8,134 nt of DNA from contig JAQUSM010000040.1 in the NCBI GenBank assembly GCA_028715095.1, positions 1-8,134 of the forward strand, written 5' to 3'. Every line of letters begins with the position of its first letter. Within the stretch, counting starts at the first letter, position 1. Shown one piece after another: positions 1 through 5,856 of this stretch. The translations under genes and the position numbers were made by a program. The notes beneath the pieces were generated by a model. It was given only the letters and a program-made list of their open reading frames with translations. It was not told where the DNA came from and ran no database searches. Source of the stretch: Candidatus Omnitrophota bacterium. Lineage in GTDB: Bacteria > Omnitrophota > Gorgyraeia > Gygaellales > Profunditerraquicolaceae.

Positions 1-708
1 GTAGCTTCTATCCTGCAGAATAAACTTGGCGCAAAGCGCGCCGCTTCATTTGATATCTCCGCTGCCTGCGCGTGTTTTGTCTACGGGCTCTCAGTGGCCC
101 AGCAGTTTATTGCCTGCTCTACTTATAAAAATGCCCTGGTCATCGGGGTTGAGGTTTTATCTTCTATCACGGATTGGCAGGACCGCAATACCTGCGTTTT
201 GTTTGGAGACGGCGCCGGAGCTGCGGTTTTATCGGAAGTAAAGAGCAGGGGTATTATTTCTACGTACCTGGGTTGCGATGGTTCAAAAACGGGCATATTG
301 AATATGCCTGCCGGAGGTTCGGCAAATCCGGCAACTACCGAGACTGTAAGGAACCGCCAGCATTTTATAAAAATGCAGGGCAATGAATTATTCAAGATCG
401 CGGTCAATACCATGACTAAAGCCGCCGAGATTGTCCTGGAGCAGGCAGGCATGACCTTTGCGGATGTGGACCTGATTATTCCGCATCAGGCGAACGCGCG
501 TATCATTATGGCCGTAGCCAAAAAATTGGGCATTCCCGAAGACCGGGTTTATCTTAATATAGAAAGATGCGGGAATATGTCCAGCGCCTCCACGGTTACC
601 GCGCTTTGCGAAGCGGTGCAGGAGGGCAGGGTTAAAAAAGGAGACGTCATCCTATTGGATGCATTCGGGGCAGGTTTGGTTTGGGGCGCCTGCGTTATTG
701 AATGGTAG
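1..708 (+). CDS. fabH: Beta-ketoacyl-ACP synthase III (KAS III), 5' end missing
   Basis: Partial gene, open from base 1; 235 residues are visible and roughly 90 N-terminal residues lie outside the window, judging from where the catalytic Cys falls in E. coli FabH (Cys112). The enzyme is cytoplasmic and condenses an acyl-CoA primer with malonyl-ACP to start fatty acid synthesis. The Cys-His-Asn triad is complete: Cys at bases 67-69 in DISAACACF, His at 484-486 in IIPHQANAR, Asn at 574-576 in CGNMSSAS. The His-Asn spacing of 30 residues equals that of E. coli (244 to 274). The residue two after the catalytic Cys is Cys, where Gly is usual (CAGF). The gene overlaps fabD by 7 bases and leads a fabH-fabD-fabG-acpP-fabF cluster, which fits KAS III rather than a polyketide or HMG-CoA synthase relative. 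Primer preference (acetyl or branched) cannot be read from this fragment. Confidence 0.95.
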   Translation, partial: VASILQNKLGAKRAASFDISAACACFVYGLSVAQQFIACSTYKNALVIGVEVLSSITDWQDRNTCVLFGDGAGAAVLSEVKSRGIISTYLGCDGSKTGILNMPAGGSANPATTETVRNRQHFIKMQGNELFKIAVNTMTKAAEIVLEQAGMTFADVDLIIPHQANARIIMAVAKKLGIPEDRVYLNIERCGNMSSASTVTALCEAVQEGRVKKGDVILLDAFGAGLVWGACVIEW

Positions 709-1607
709 GTTTTCTTTTTGCCGGCCAGGGCAGCCAATATGTGGGCATGGGCAAAGATTTATATGAGTCTTTCCCTGAAGCGCGAAAAGTATTTGACAGG
801 GCTGAAGAACTTGTAGGTTTTGAGTTAAAGAGGATTTGTTTTAACGGCCCCGAAGATATACTTAAATCAACCAATGTCTCCCAGCCGGCGATTGTAACAG
901 CCAGTATCGCCGCTTACGAGGTTTTCAAAACCAAGTCCAATCTTGTTCCTTCTTTTGCCGCGGGTTTAAGTTTAGGCGAATATTCCGCTTTGATTGCCGC
1001 CGGCAGCTTAACCTTTGATAACGGTATCCGTTTAATACAGAAAAGAGGCCAGATCATGGAAGAGGCCTCCAGGAAACATCCTGGTAAGATGGCCGCGGTT
1101 TTGGAGCTTCCCTTAGAAACATTAAGAGATATCTGCCTGCAATCCGGAGCTGAAATCGCTAATTTAAACTGTCCCGGCCAGGTAGTGATTACCGGAAAAG
1201 CCGAGGCGGTTGATCAGGCTATGGAATTATGCGGCAAGGCAGGGGCAAAAAGAGTGATCCCCCTTGAGGTTAGCGGAGGGTTTCATTCTTCGTTGATGTC
1301 CGAAGCCTCGGTAGAATTAAAACTTGCTCTGGATAATATATCAGTCTCTGAGCCCAGGATTCCCGTGGTCAGTAATTATACGGCGCAGCCGCAATATAAA
1401 ACCGGCCAGATAATAGAAAACCTGGTCCATCAGATAAGGGGTTCGGTAAGATGGGAAGAATCAATGAGGTTTATTTTATCCGAGGGCGTAACAAGCTTCA
1501 TTGAGTTTGGGCCGGGGAAGGTTTTAAAAGGCCTGATGCGCCGCATTGACAGTAACGCGCAGGTTATAAATATAGATAAAAGCGCCGATATTGATCAGTT
1601 GTCTTAG
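702..1607 (+). CDS. fabD: Malonyl-CoA:ACP transacylase
   Basis: 301 residues, a usual length for FabD. It moves malonyl from CoA to the phosphopantetheine arm of AcpP, supplying the extender unit for FabH and FabF. Visible motifs are the N-terminal GQGSQ (residues 8-12), the nucleophile elbow GLSLGEYSA with catalytic Ser90, Arg114 in QKRGQ (the malonyl carboxylate-binding position), and His194 in SGGFHSSLM as the second member of the Ser-His dyad. A C-terminal FGPGKVL segment is also present. The elbow has Leu89 where most FabD proteins have His (GHSLGE). The start ATG at 702 lies inside the fabH end (ATGGTAG, stop TAG at 706-708) and there is no clear Shine-Dalgarno before it, so translation probably depends on termination-reinitiation from fabH. 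The stop overlaps the fabG ribosome binding site. Confidence 0.96.
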   Translation: MVGFLFAGQGSQYVGMGKDLYESFPEARKVFDRAEELVGFELKRICFNGPEDILKSTNVSQPAIVTASIAAYEVFKTKSNLVPSFAAGLSLGEYSALIAAGSLTFDNGIRLIQKRGQIMEEASRKHPGKMAAVLELPLETLRDICLQSGAEIANLNCPGQVVITGKAEAVDQAMELCGKAGAKRVIPLEVSGGFHSSLMSEASVELKLALDNISVSEPRIPVVSNYTAQPQYKTGQIIENLVHQIRGSVRWEESMRFILSEGVTSFIEFGPGKVLKGLMRRIDSNAQVINIDKSADIDQLS

Positions 1608-1611
1608 GAGG
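1606..1611 (+). promoter_or_regulatory. Shine-Dalgarno of fabG overlapping the fabD stop codon
   Basis: A full AGGAGG lies 5 bases before the fabG ATG at 1617 and shares bases with the fabD TAG (1605-1607). The arrangement fixes the fabG start and implies that fabD and fabG are co-transcribed and probably translationally coupled. Confidence 0.85.
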
Positions 1612-1616
1612 GTAAA

Positions 1617-2360
1617 ATGAGATTAAAAGATAAGGTAGCTTTAGTCACAGGTGGAGCAAGGGGGATAGGACAAGCCATTGCCCTGACCTTTGCCAGGGAG
1701 GGAGCGGATATAGTGGTAGCTGATGTTAACCTGGAAATTGCCCAGAAAACCGCTCTTGAAATTGAAGGTTTAGGCCGTAAAGCGCTGGCTTTAGAGATGG
1801 ATGTAACCAATTATGAAAAGGTTGAAGAAGGTGTAAATAAAATTCTTGACAAAATGGGAAAGGTTGATATATTAGTTAACAACGCTGGGATTACTAAGGA
1901 CAATCTTTTGCTTAGAATGTCCCAAGCGGACTGGGATGCGGTAATTAATGTCAATCTTAAAGGCACATTTAACTGCATAAAGGCCGTATCCAGGCCGATG
2001 ATAAAACAAAGAAGCGGCAGGATCATCAGCATCGCTTCGATAATCGGTTTAATGGGTAACCCCGGCCAGGCAAATTACGCCGCTTCAAAAGCGGGGATAA
2101 TCGCTCTTACAAAAACAGTAGCTAAGGAGTTGGCCAGCCGCAATGTTAATGCTAACGCTGTCGCTCCCGGATTTATCCAGACAGAGATGACCGCTAAGCT
2201 CCCTGAGGATATAAAAAAGAAGATGCTGGAGGCAATACCTTTAGCTAAACTTGGTACGCCTCAGGATGTAGCCAATACTTGTTTGTTCCTGGCTTCGGAT
2301 GAATCAAGTTACATAACCGGCCAGGTTATTACAATAGATGGCGGCATGGTCATGGCGTAA
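1617..2360 (+). CDS. fabG: 3-oxoacyl-ACP reductase
   Basis: 247 residues, a typical classical short-chain dehydrogenase length. It reduces 3-oxoacyl-ACP to (R)-3-hydroxyacyl-ACP with NADPH, the first reduction of each elongation round. The Rossmann motif TGGARGIG is at residues 11-18, NNAG at 88-91, and the catalytic residues are Asn113, Ser141, Tyr154 and Lys158 (YAASK). The C-terminal half has the VNAVAPGFIQTEM and ITGQVITIDGGM segments typical of FabG. Arg15 in the glycine-rich loop fits the NADPH preference of the family. The short spacing from fabD, a strong ribosome binding site and the position just before acpP support FabG over the many other SDR enzymes with the same fold. A 119-base structured spacer separates it from acpP. 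Confidence 0.96.
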   Translation: MRLKDKVALVTGGARGIGQAIALTFAREGADIVVADVNLEIAQKTALEIEGLGRKALALEMDVTNYEKVEEGVNKILDKMGKVDILVNNAGITKDNLLLRMSQADWDAVINVNLKGTFNCIKAVSRPMIKQRSGRIISIASIIGLMGNPGQANYAASKAGIIALTKTVAKELASRNVNANAVAPGFIQTEMTAKLPEDIKKKMLEAIPLAKLGTPQDVANTCLFLASDESSYITGQVITIDGGMVMA

Positions 2361-2378
2361 AATAAAGATATATCACAA

Positions 2379-2453
2379 CACCCCGCGCTAAGTAGACACC
2401 CGGCGCTTATTTGAATTGCGCCGGTGTTCCCTAACCGGGAAATTTCGCGGGTG
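2379..2453 (+). repeat. Structured spacer between fabG and acpP (three-stem fold; likely interspersed repeat copy)
   Basis: Non-coding. Three helices can be drawn. An outer stem pairs 2379-2387 (CACCCCGCG) with 2446-2453 (CGCGGGTG), with one bulged C. Hairpin A pairs 2396-2406 with 2418-2427 (10 bp, one bulged C, 11-base loop). Hairpin B pairs 2427-2431 (TTCCC) with 2437-2441 (GGGAA), with a 5-base loop; its first base is shared with hairpin A. The block ends 11 bases before the acpP Shine-Dalgarno. Three short stretches recur in the same order in the leuB-asd spacer (ACCCCGCGCTAA, a GGTGTTC-ending block, GAAATTTCGC), which favours a dispersed repeat over an acpP-specific leader. A role as terminator for fabG or as mRNA stabiliser is possible but not shown; there is no T-tract after the hairpins. 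Confidence 0.55.
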
Positions 2454-2464
2454 CGTTTCCACAC

Positions 2465-2471
2465 AAGGAGG
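2465..2471 (+). promoter_or_regulatory. Strong Shine-Dalgarno of acpP
   Basis: AAGGAGG lies 8 bases before the acpP ATG, followed by an A-rich spacer. It is among the strongest ribosome binding sites in the window, which fits the high ACP demand of a cell. Confidence 0.8.
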
Positions 2472-2479
2472 AAAAAAGA

Positions 2480-2716
2480 ATGGCAGTACAAGAGAAAGTA
2501 AAGTCTATTATAGCAGAACAGTTAGGCGTAAAACCTGAAGAGGTAACTCCTGAAGCGTCATTTGTTGATGATTTAGGCGCGGATTCACTCGATACCGTAG
2601 AGCTGGTTATGGCCTTGGAAGAAGAATTCGGTATTGAAATACCTGACGAGGACGCAGAGAAGATCACTACTGTTGGCGATGCCATCAAGTACATTGATGA
2701 GAAAAGCGCCAAATAA
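2480..2716 (+). CDS. acpP: Acyl carrier protein
   Basis: 78 residues, small and very acidic, as expected for ACP of type II fatty acid synthesis. It is the cytoplasmic carrier that shuttles growing acyl chains between FabD, FabH, FabF, FabG and the dehydratase and enoyl reductase, which are not in this window. The DSL motif (GADSLDTVELVMALEEEF) puts the 4'-phosphopantetheine attachment Ser at residue 36, at the start of the acidic recognition helix II. The C-terminal TVGDAIKYI segment matches helix IV. It starts at the ATG after a strong AAGGAGG and ends in two in-frame stops (TAATAA). It is bracketed by a structured spacer upstream and a 12-bp terminator hairpin downstream, so a separate abundant acpP transcript is plausible. 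Confidence 0.98.
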   Translation: MAVQEKVKSIIAEQLGVKPEEVTPEASFVDDLGADSLDTVELVMALEEEFGIEIPDEDAEKITTVGDAIKYIDEKSAK

Positions 2717-2739
2717 TAATTAGATAGCTTAAAATAAAC

Positions 2740-2782
2740 AATTTACCCCGCTTTTTTTAGTGATGGCGGGGTAAATTTTATT
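2740..2782 (+). terminator. Rho-independent terminator (or attenuator) between acpP and fabF
   Basis: A perfect 12-bp inverted repeat pairs 2740-2751 (AATTTACCCCGC) with 2766-2777 (GCGGGGTAAATT) around a 14-base loop rich in T. The following bases TTATT, together with the T run closing the stem, give a short imperfect U-tract. It lies 23 bases after the acpP stop and 14 bases before the fabF start. It probably ends or reduces transcription after acpP, with partial read-through into fabF unless fabF has its own promoter. Confidence 0.75.
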
Positions 2783-2791
2783 AGAATAAAG

Positions 2792-4033
2792 ATGAAAAAA
2801 AGAGTAGTAATCACAGGTTTAGGGGCAATTACCCCGGTAGGAAATGATGTGGAAAGCTTTTGGCAATCCCTGAGGGACGGTAAAAGCGGGGTTGGGCCAA
2901 CTACCAGCTTTGATGCGTCTGCTTTTGATTCCCGGATTTCGGCGGAGGTAAAGGATTTTGATCCTACCCGTTACGGTATCTCCCTTAAAGATATTAAAAG
3001 AACGGCTAAATTTGTGCAGTTTGCTATAGCCGCCGCCAAGCAAGCCATGGAGTCTTCCGGTTTAGATTCAAAAAAAGAAGATGCGACCCGCATGGGGGTA
3101 GTTATCGGTTCAGGTATCGGCAGCCTGCATACTATTGAAGAAGAGCACAAGGTTTTCCTTAGTAAGGGCCCTTCGAGGCTTTCGCCTTTTCTTATCCCTA
3201 TGCTTATTGTAAATGAGGCAAGCGGCATGGTTGCCATTATCCATGGATTAAAGGGGCCGAACTCCTGTGTGGCTACTGCCTGCGCTTCCGGTTCTCATGC
3301 CATAGGTGAAGCGTACAGGATGATCCTTTATGGAGACGCCGATGTAATGCTTACCGGAGGCACGGAAAGTTGTATTGTACCTACATCAGTGGGAGGTTTC
3401 TGCGCCTTAAGGGCGCTTTCAACCCGGAATGATGATCCTAAGAGGGCCAGCCGTCCGTTTGACCGCGACCGTGATGGTTTTGTAATGGCTGAAGGATGCG
3501 GCCTGGTTGTTTTAGAGACTTTGGAGCACGCGCAAAAAAGAAACGCTAATATTATCGCTGAAATTGCCGGCTTTGGCATGAGCTGTGATGCGTATCATAT
3601 AACCGCGCCTGATCCTGACGGGGCCGGGGCTGCCCAGGCAATGACCATGGCGTTAAAGGACGCGCAGATGAACCCGTCCGAAATTACTTATATAAACGCG
3701 CATGGAACCTCAACTAAATTAAATGACAAGATTGAAACCTTGTCCATGAAGAAAGCTTTTGGTGAATACAGTAAGAAGGTAATGGTTTCTTCCACAAAGT
3801 CTGTAACCGGCCATCTTTTGGGCGCGGCAGGCGGAGTGGAGTTTTTGACTTGTTGCCTGGCAATTAGAGACGGAGTTGTCCCTCCCACTATCAACTACGA
3901 ACATCCTGATCCGGATTGTGACCTGGATTACGTGCCTAATATAGCACGCAAAACAAATGTAGTAGCCTGCATGTCTAATTCTCTGGGGTTCGGTGGGCAC
4001 AATGCCTCGCTCATAGTGAAGAAATTCAAGTAA
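2792..4033 (+). CDS. fabF: Beta-ketoacyl-ACP synthase II
   Basis: 413 residues, the usual FabF length. It elongates acyl-ACP with malonyl-ACP by decarboxylative condensation. The Cys-His-His active site is complete: Cys164 in VATACASGSH, His304 in NAHGTST, His341 in TGHLLGAAG, with the supporting Lys336 in SSTKSVTGH. N-terminal VVITGLGAITPVGN and C-terminal NSLGFGGHN are standard for KAS I/II, and the position next to acpP points to KAS II. The ATG at 2792 starts the protein exactly where the family begins, yet no Shine-Dalgarno precedes it: the terminator stem ends only 14 bases upstream and the gap reads TTATTAGAATAAAG. The gene ends with three in-frame stops (TAA TAG TAA at 4031-4039). leuC begins 22 bases later, so the two may share a transcript. 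Confidence 0.97.
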   Translation: MKKRVVITGLGAITPVGNDVESFWQSLRDGKSGVGPTTSFDASAFDSRISAEVKDFDPTRYGISLKDIKRTAKFVQFAIAAAKQAMESSGLDSKKEDATRMGVVIGSGIGSLHTIEEEHKVFLSKGPSRLSPFLIPMLIVNEASGMVAIIHGLKGPNSCVATACASGSHAIGEAYRMILYGDADVMLTGGTESCIVPTSVGGFCALRALSTRNDDPKRASRPFDRDRDGFVMAEGCGLVVLETLEHAQKRNANIIAEIAGFGMSCDAYHITAPDPDGAGAAQAMTMALKDAQMNPSEITYINAHGTSTKLNDKIETLSMKKAFGEYSKKVMVSSTKSVTGHLLGAAGGVEFLTCCLAIRDGVVPPTINYEHPDPDCDLDYVPNIARKTNVVACMSNSLGFGGHNASLIVKKFK

Positions 4034-4055
4034 TAGTAAATATCCCTTTTAAAAA

Positions 4056-5303
4056 ATGCCCTACACTATCGCGGAAAAGATTTTATTAAAGCATTCCGGC
4101 CAAAAGTCAATTAAGCCCGGCGAATTTATCCAGGCCAAAGTGGATGTTGCTTTGGCTAACGATATTACCGCGCCTTTGGCTATTTCGGAGTTCAAAAAAT
4201 CCGGCTTTAAACAAGTCTTCAGTAAAGATAAGATTGTACTGGTCCCGGATCATTTTGCTCCCGCTAAAGACTTAAAAAGCGCCAATCAATGCAAGGTCCT
4301 GGCTAATTTTGCCAAAGAGCAGGGGATAAAAAATTATTTTGAAATCGGGTCTATGGGGATAGAGCACGCGCTGCTTCCTGAAAAAGGGATTGTTATGCCC
4401 GGAGACCTGATTATCGGCGCCGATTCTCACACCTGTACTTATGGCGCCTTGGGCGCTTATGCCACGGGCATGGGCTCGACAGACCTGGCCCGCGCTTATA
4501 TTGACGGTAAATGCTGGCTAAAGGTCCCGGCATCCATAAAGTTTATATATAAAGGTAAGCTGAAGAAATGGGTTTCAGGCAAGGACCTTATTCTTTATAC
4601 CATAGGCCAGATCGGCGTAGATGGGGCACTATATAAGGTAATGGAGTTTAGCGGCCCGGTAATCAGGAAATTAGGCATGGATGACCGGTTCTCCATGTGT
4701 AATATGGCTATTGAAGCCGGGGCAAGGGCCGGTTTAATTGAACCGGATGAAAAGACCAAAAAATATGTGGCGGGTTTTAAACGTAAGCCTAAATTTTATT
4801 ATTCTGACCCGGATGCCCATTATGAAAAAATATACGAGTGGGATGTTACGAAATTAGAGCCGCAAGTGGCCTGTCCGCACCTGCCCAGCAATGTCAAGCC
4901 GGCCGGCAGCCTGAAAAACATAAAAATTGACCAGTCGGTTATCGGCTCATGCACTAACGGCAGGATTTCAGATTTACGCATCGCGGCGTCTTTGCTTAAG
5001 GGCAAAAAGGTGGCCAAGGGAGTGAAATTGATTGTTTTCCCGGCAACGCAGAAAATTTATTTGCAGGCGGTAAAAGAGGGGCTGGCGGAGATTTTTGTTA
5101 AGGCCGGAGGTATATTTTCAACCCCGACCTGCGGTCCGTGTTTAGGCGGGCACATGGGGATCCTGGCCGACGGCGAGGTGGCTATTGCTACGACTAACAG
5201 GAATTTTCTGGGCAGAATGGGCAGCCCCAAGTCGTTTGTGTATCTGTCTAATCCGGCGGTAGCCGCGGCCAGCGCGATAGCCGGAAAAATCACCCCTCCA
5301 TAA
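4056..5303 (+). CDS. leuC: 3-isopropylmalate dehydratase large subunit
   Basis: 415 residues, the length of the shorter, archaeal-type LeuC rather than the roughly 465-residue E. coli type. With LeuD it isomerises 2-isopropylmalate to 3-isopropylmalate through dehydration and rehydration at a [4Fe-4S] cluster. The three expected cluster ligands are present: Cys299 in IGSCTNGR, and Cys359 and Cys362 in TPTCGPCLGG. The aconitase-family segment GADSHTCTYG is at 121-130. The N-terminus (MPYTIAEKIL) matches the family start, supporting the ATG at 4056 although no Shine-Dalgarno is visible before it. The neighbours leuD and leuB make the leucine pathway the best reading. Homoaconitase and methanogen-type homologues are close relatives, so the substrate is inferred from context. 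Expression may rely on read-through from fabF. Confidence 0.93.
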   Translation: MPYTIAEKILLKHSGQKSIKPGEFIQAKVDVALANDITAPLAISEFKKSGFKQVFSKDKIVLVPDHFAPAKDLKSANQCKVLANFAKEQGIKNYFEIGSMGIEHALLPEKGIVMPGDLIIGADSHTCTYGALGAYATGMGSTDLARAYIDGKCWLKVPASIKFIYKGKLKKWVSGKDLILYTIGQIGVDGALYKVMEFSGPVIRKLGMDDRFSMCNMAIEAGARAGLIEPDEKTKKYVAGFKRKPKFYYSDPDAHYEKIYEWDVTKLEPQVACPHLPSNVKPAGSLKNIKIDQSVIGSCTNGRISDLRIAASLLKGKKVAKGVKLIVFPATQKIYLQAVKEGLAEIFVKAGGIFSTPTCGPCLGGHMGILADGEVAIATTNRNFLGRMGSPKSFVYLSNPAVAAASAIAGKITPP

Positions 5304-5305
5304 GA

Positions 5306-5339
5306 GGGACGTTTCTTGACCCAATCGGAGAAGTGTCCC
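5306..5339. repeat. REP-like hairpin between leuC and leuD
   Basis: Bases 5306-5316 (GGGACGTTTCT) pair with 5329-5339 (AGAAGTGTCCC) over 11 positions, nine Watson-Crick and two G-U, around a 12-base loop. It fills most of the 49-base spacer and stops just before the leuD Shine-Dalgarno (5341-5346). There is no T-tract, so it is a poor terminator. GGGAC...GTCCC hairpins of this size between genes resemble REP palindromes mobilised by RAYT (TnpA-REP) transposases in other bacteria; that link is inference, as no transposase is in the window. It may alter the LeuC:LeuD expression ratio or protect mRNA. Confidence 0.6.
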
Positions 5340-5352
5340 CAGGGAGAAATAA

Positions 5353-5856
5353 ATGGTTATTAAAGGTAAGGTCCATAAGCTTGGCGATGATATAAATACT
5401 GACGATATTATCGCCGCAAAATATCTGGTTTCTACCGATGCCAAAGAGCTGGGAAAGCATTGCATGGAAACTATAAAGCCGGACTTTGCCCAGGCTGTCA
5501 GCCCGGGGGATATAATTGTCGCCGGTAACAATTTTGGCTGCGGATCAAGCCGGGAGCATGCGCCTTTAGCGATTAAAGGCTGCGGGATCTCCGCGGTAAT
5601 CGCCAGGAGTTTTGCCGCTATTTTCTTCAGGAACGCCATAAATATCGGCCTTCCGTTTTTGGAGTCGGCGGATGTGGATAATATTAATGATGGAGACATG
5701 ATTGAAATAGATTTAACTACCGGCGCGATTAATAATATCACGCAGAATAAACAGTTTAAGACACAGGCCTTTCCGGAATTCCTGCAGCAGATTGTTGAGT
5801 GCGGAGGCCTGATTAATTATATTAAAAAGAGGTGCTTATGTACAAAATTGCGGTAA
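5353..5856 (+). CDS. leuD: 3-isopropylmalate dehydratase small subunit
   Basis: 167 residues, matching the short archaeal-type LeuD that partners a 415-residue LeuC, and shorter than the roughly 200-residue E. coli LeuD. It supplies the mobile swivelling domain that completes the isomerase active site. Visible motifs are GDDINTDDIIAAKYL (residues 11-25) and the substrate-binding NNFGCGSSREHAP (59-71). The loop after the first motif reads YLVS. Methanogen isopropylmalate isomerases are reported with YLVY and homoaconitases with YLRT in this loop, so the lack of Arg favours isopropylmalate over homoaconitate. The start ATG follows AGGGAG with a 6-base gap. The last 19 bases (5838-5856) overlap leuB in another frame, which implies coupled translation. 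Confidence 0.93.
   Translation: MVIKGKVHKLGDDINTDDIIAAKYLVSTDAKELGKHCMETIKPDFAQAVSPGDIIVAGNNFGCGSSREHAPLAIKGCGISAVIARSFAAIFFRNAINIGLPFLESADVDNINDGDMIEIDLTTGAINNITQNKQFKTQAFPEFLQQIVECGGLINYIKKRCLCTKLR
5828..5833 (+). promoter_or_regulatory. Shine-Dalgarno of leuB, decides the start
   Basis: AGAGGT lies inside the leuD coding end. The AGAGG core is 5 bases from the ATG at 5838. The alternative in-frame GTG at 5832 overlaps this site and would have no ribosome binding site of its own, so the ATG is preferred. Confidence 0.75.

Noticed and set aside
2411..2416. TTGAAT as a possible -35 box before acpP
   Set aside because: It lies in a hairpin loop and I see no convincing -10 box at the right distance, so no promoter is called.
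5142..5741. 199-codon open frame on the - strand across leuC and leuD
   Set aside because: Antisense to two well-supported genes with intact motifs; its product resembles no family I know and shows shadow-type composition.
5832..5837. GTG start for leuB two codons upstream
   Set aside because: The GTG overlaps the AGAGGT ribosome binding site; the ATG at 5838 has correct spacing and matches the family N-terminus.
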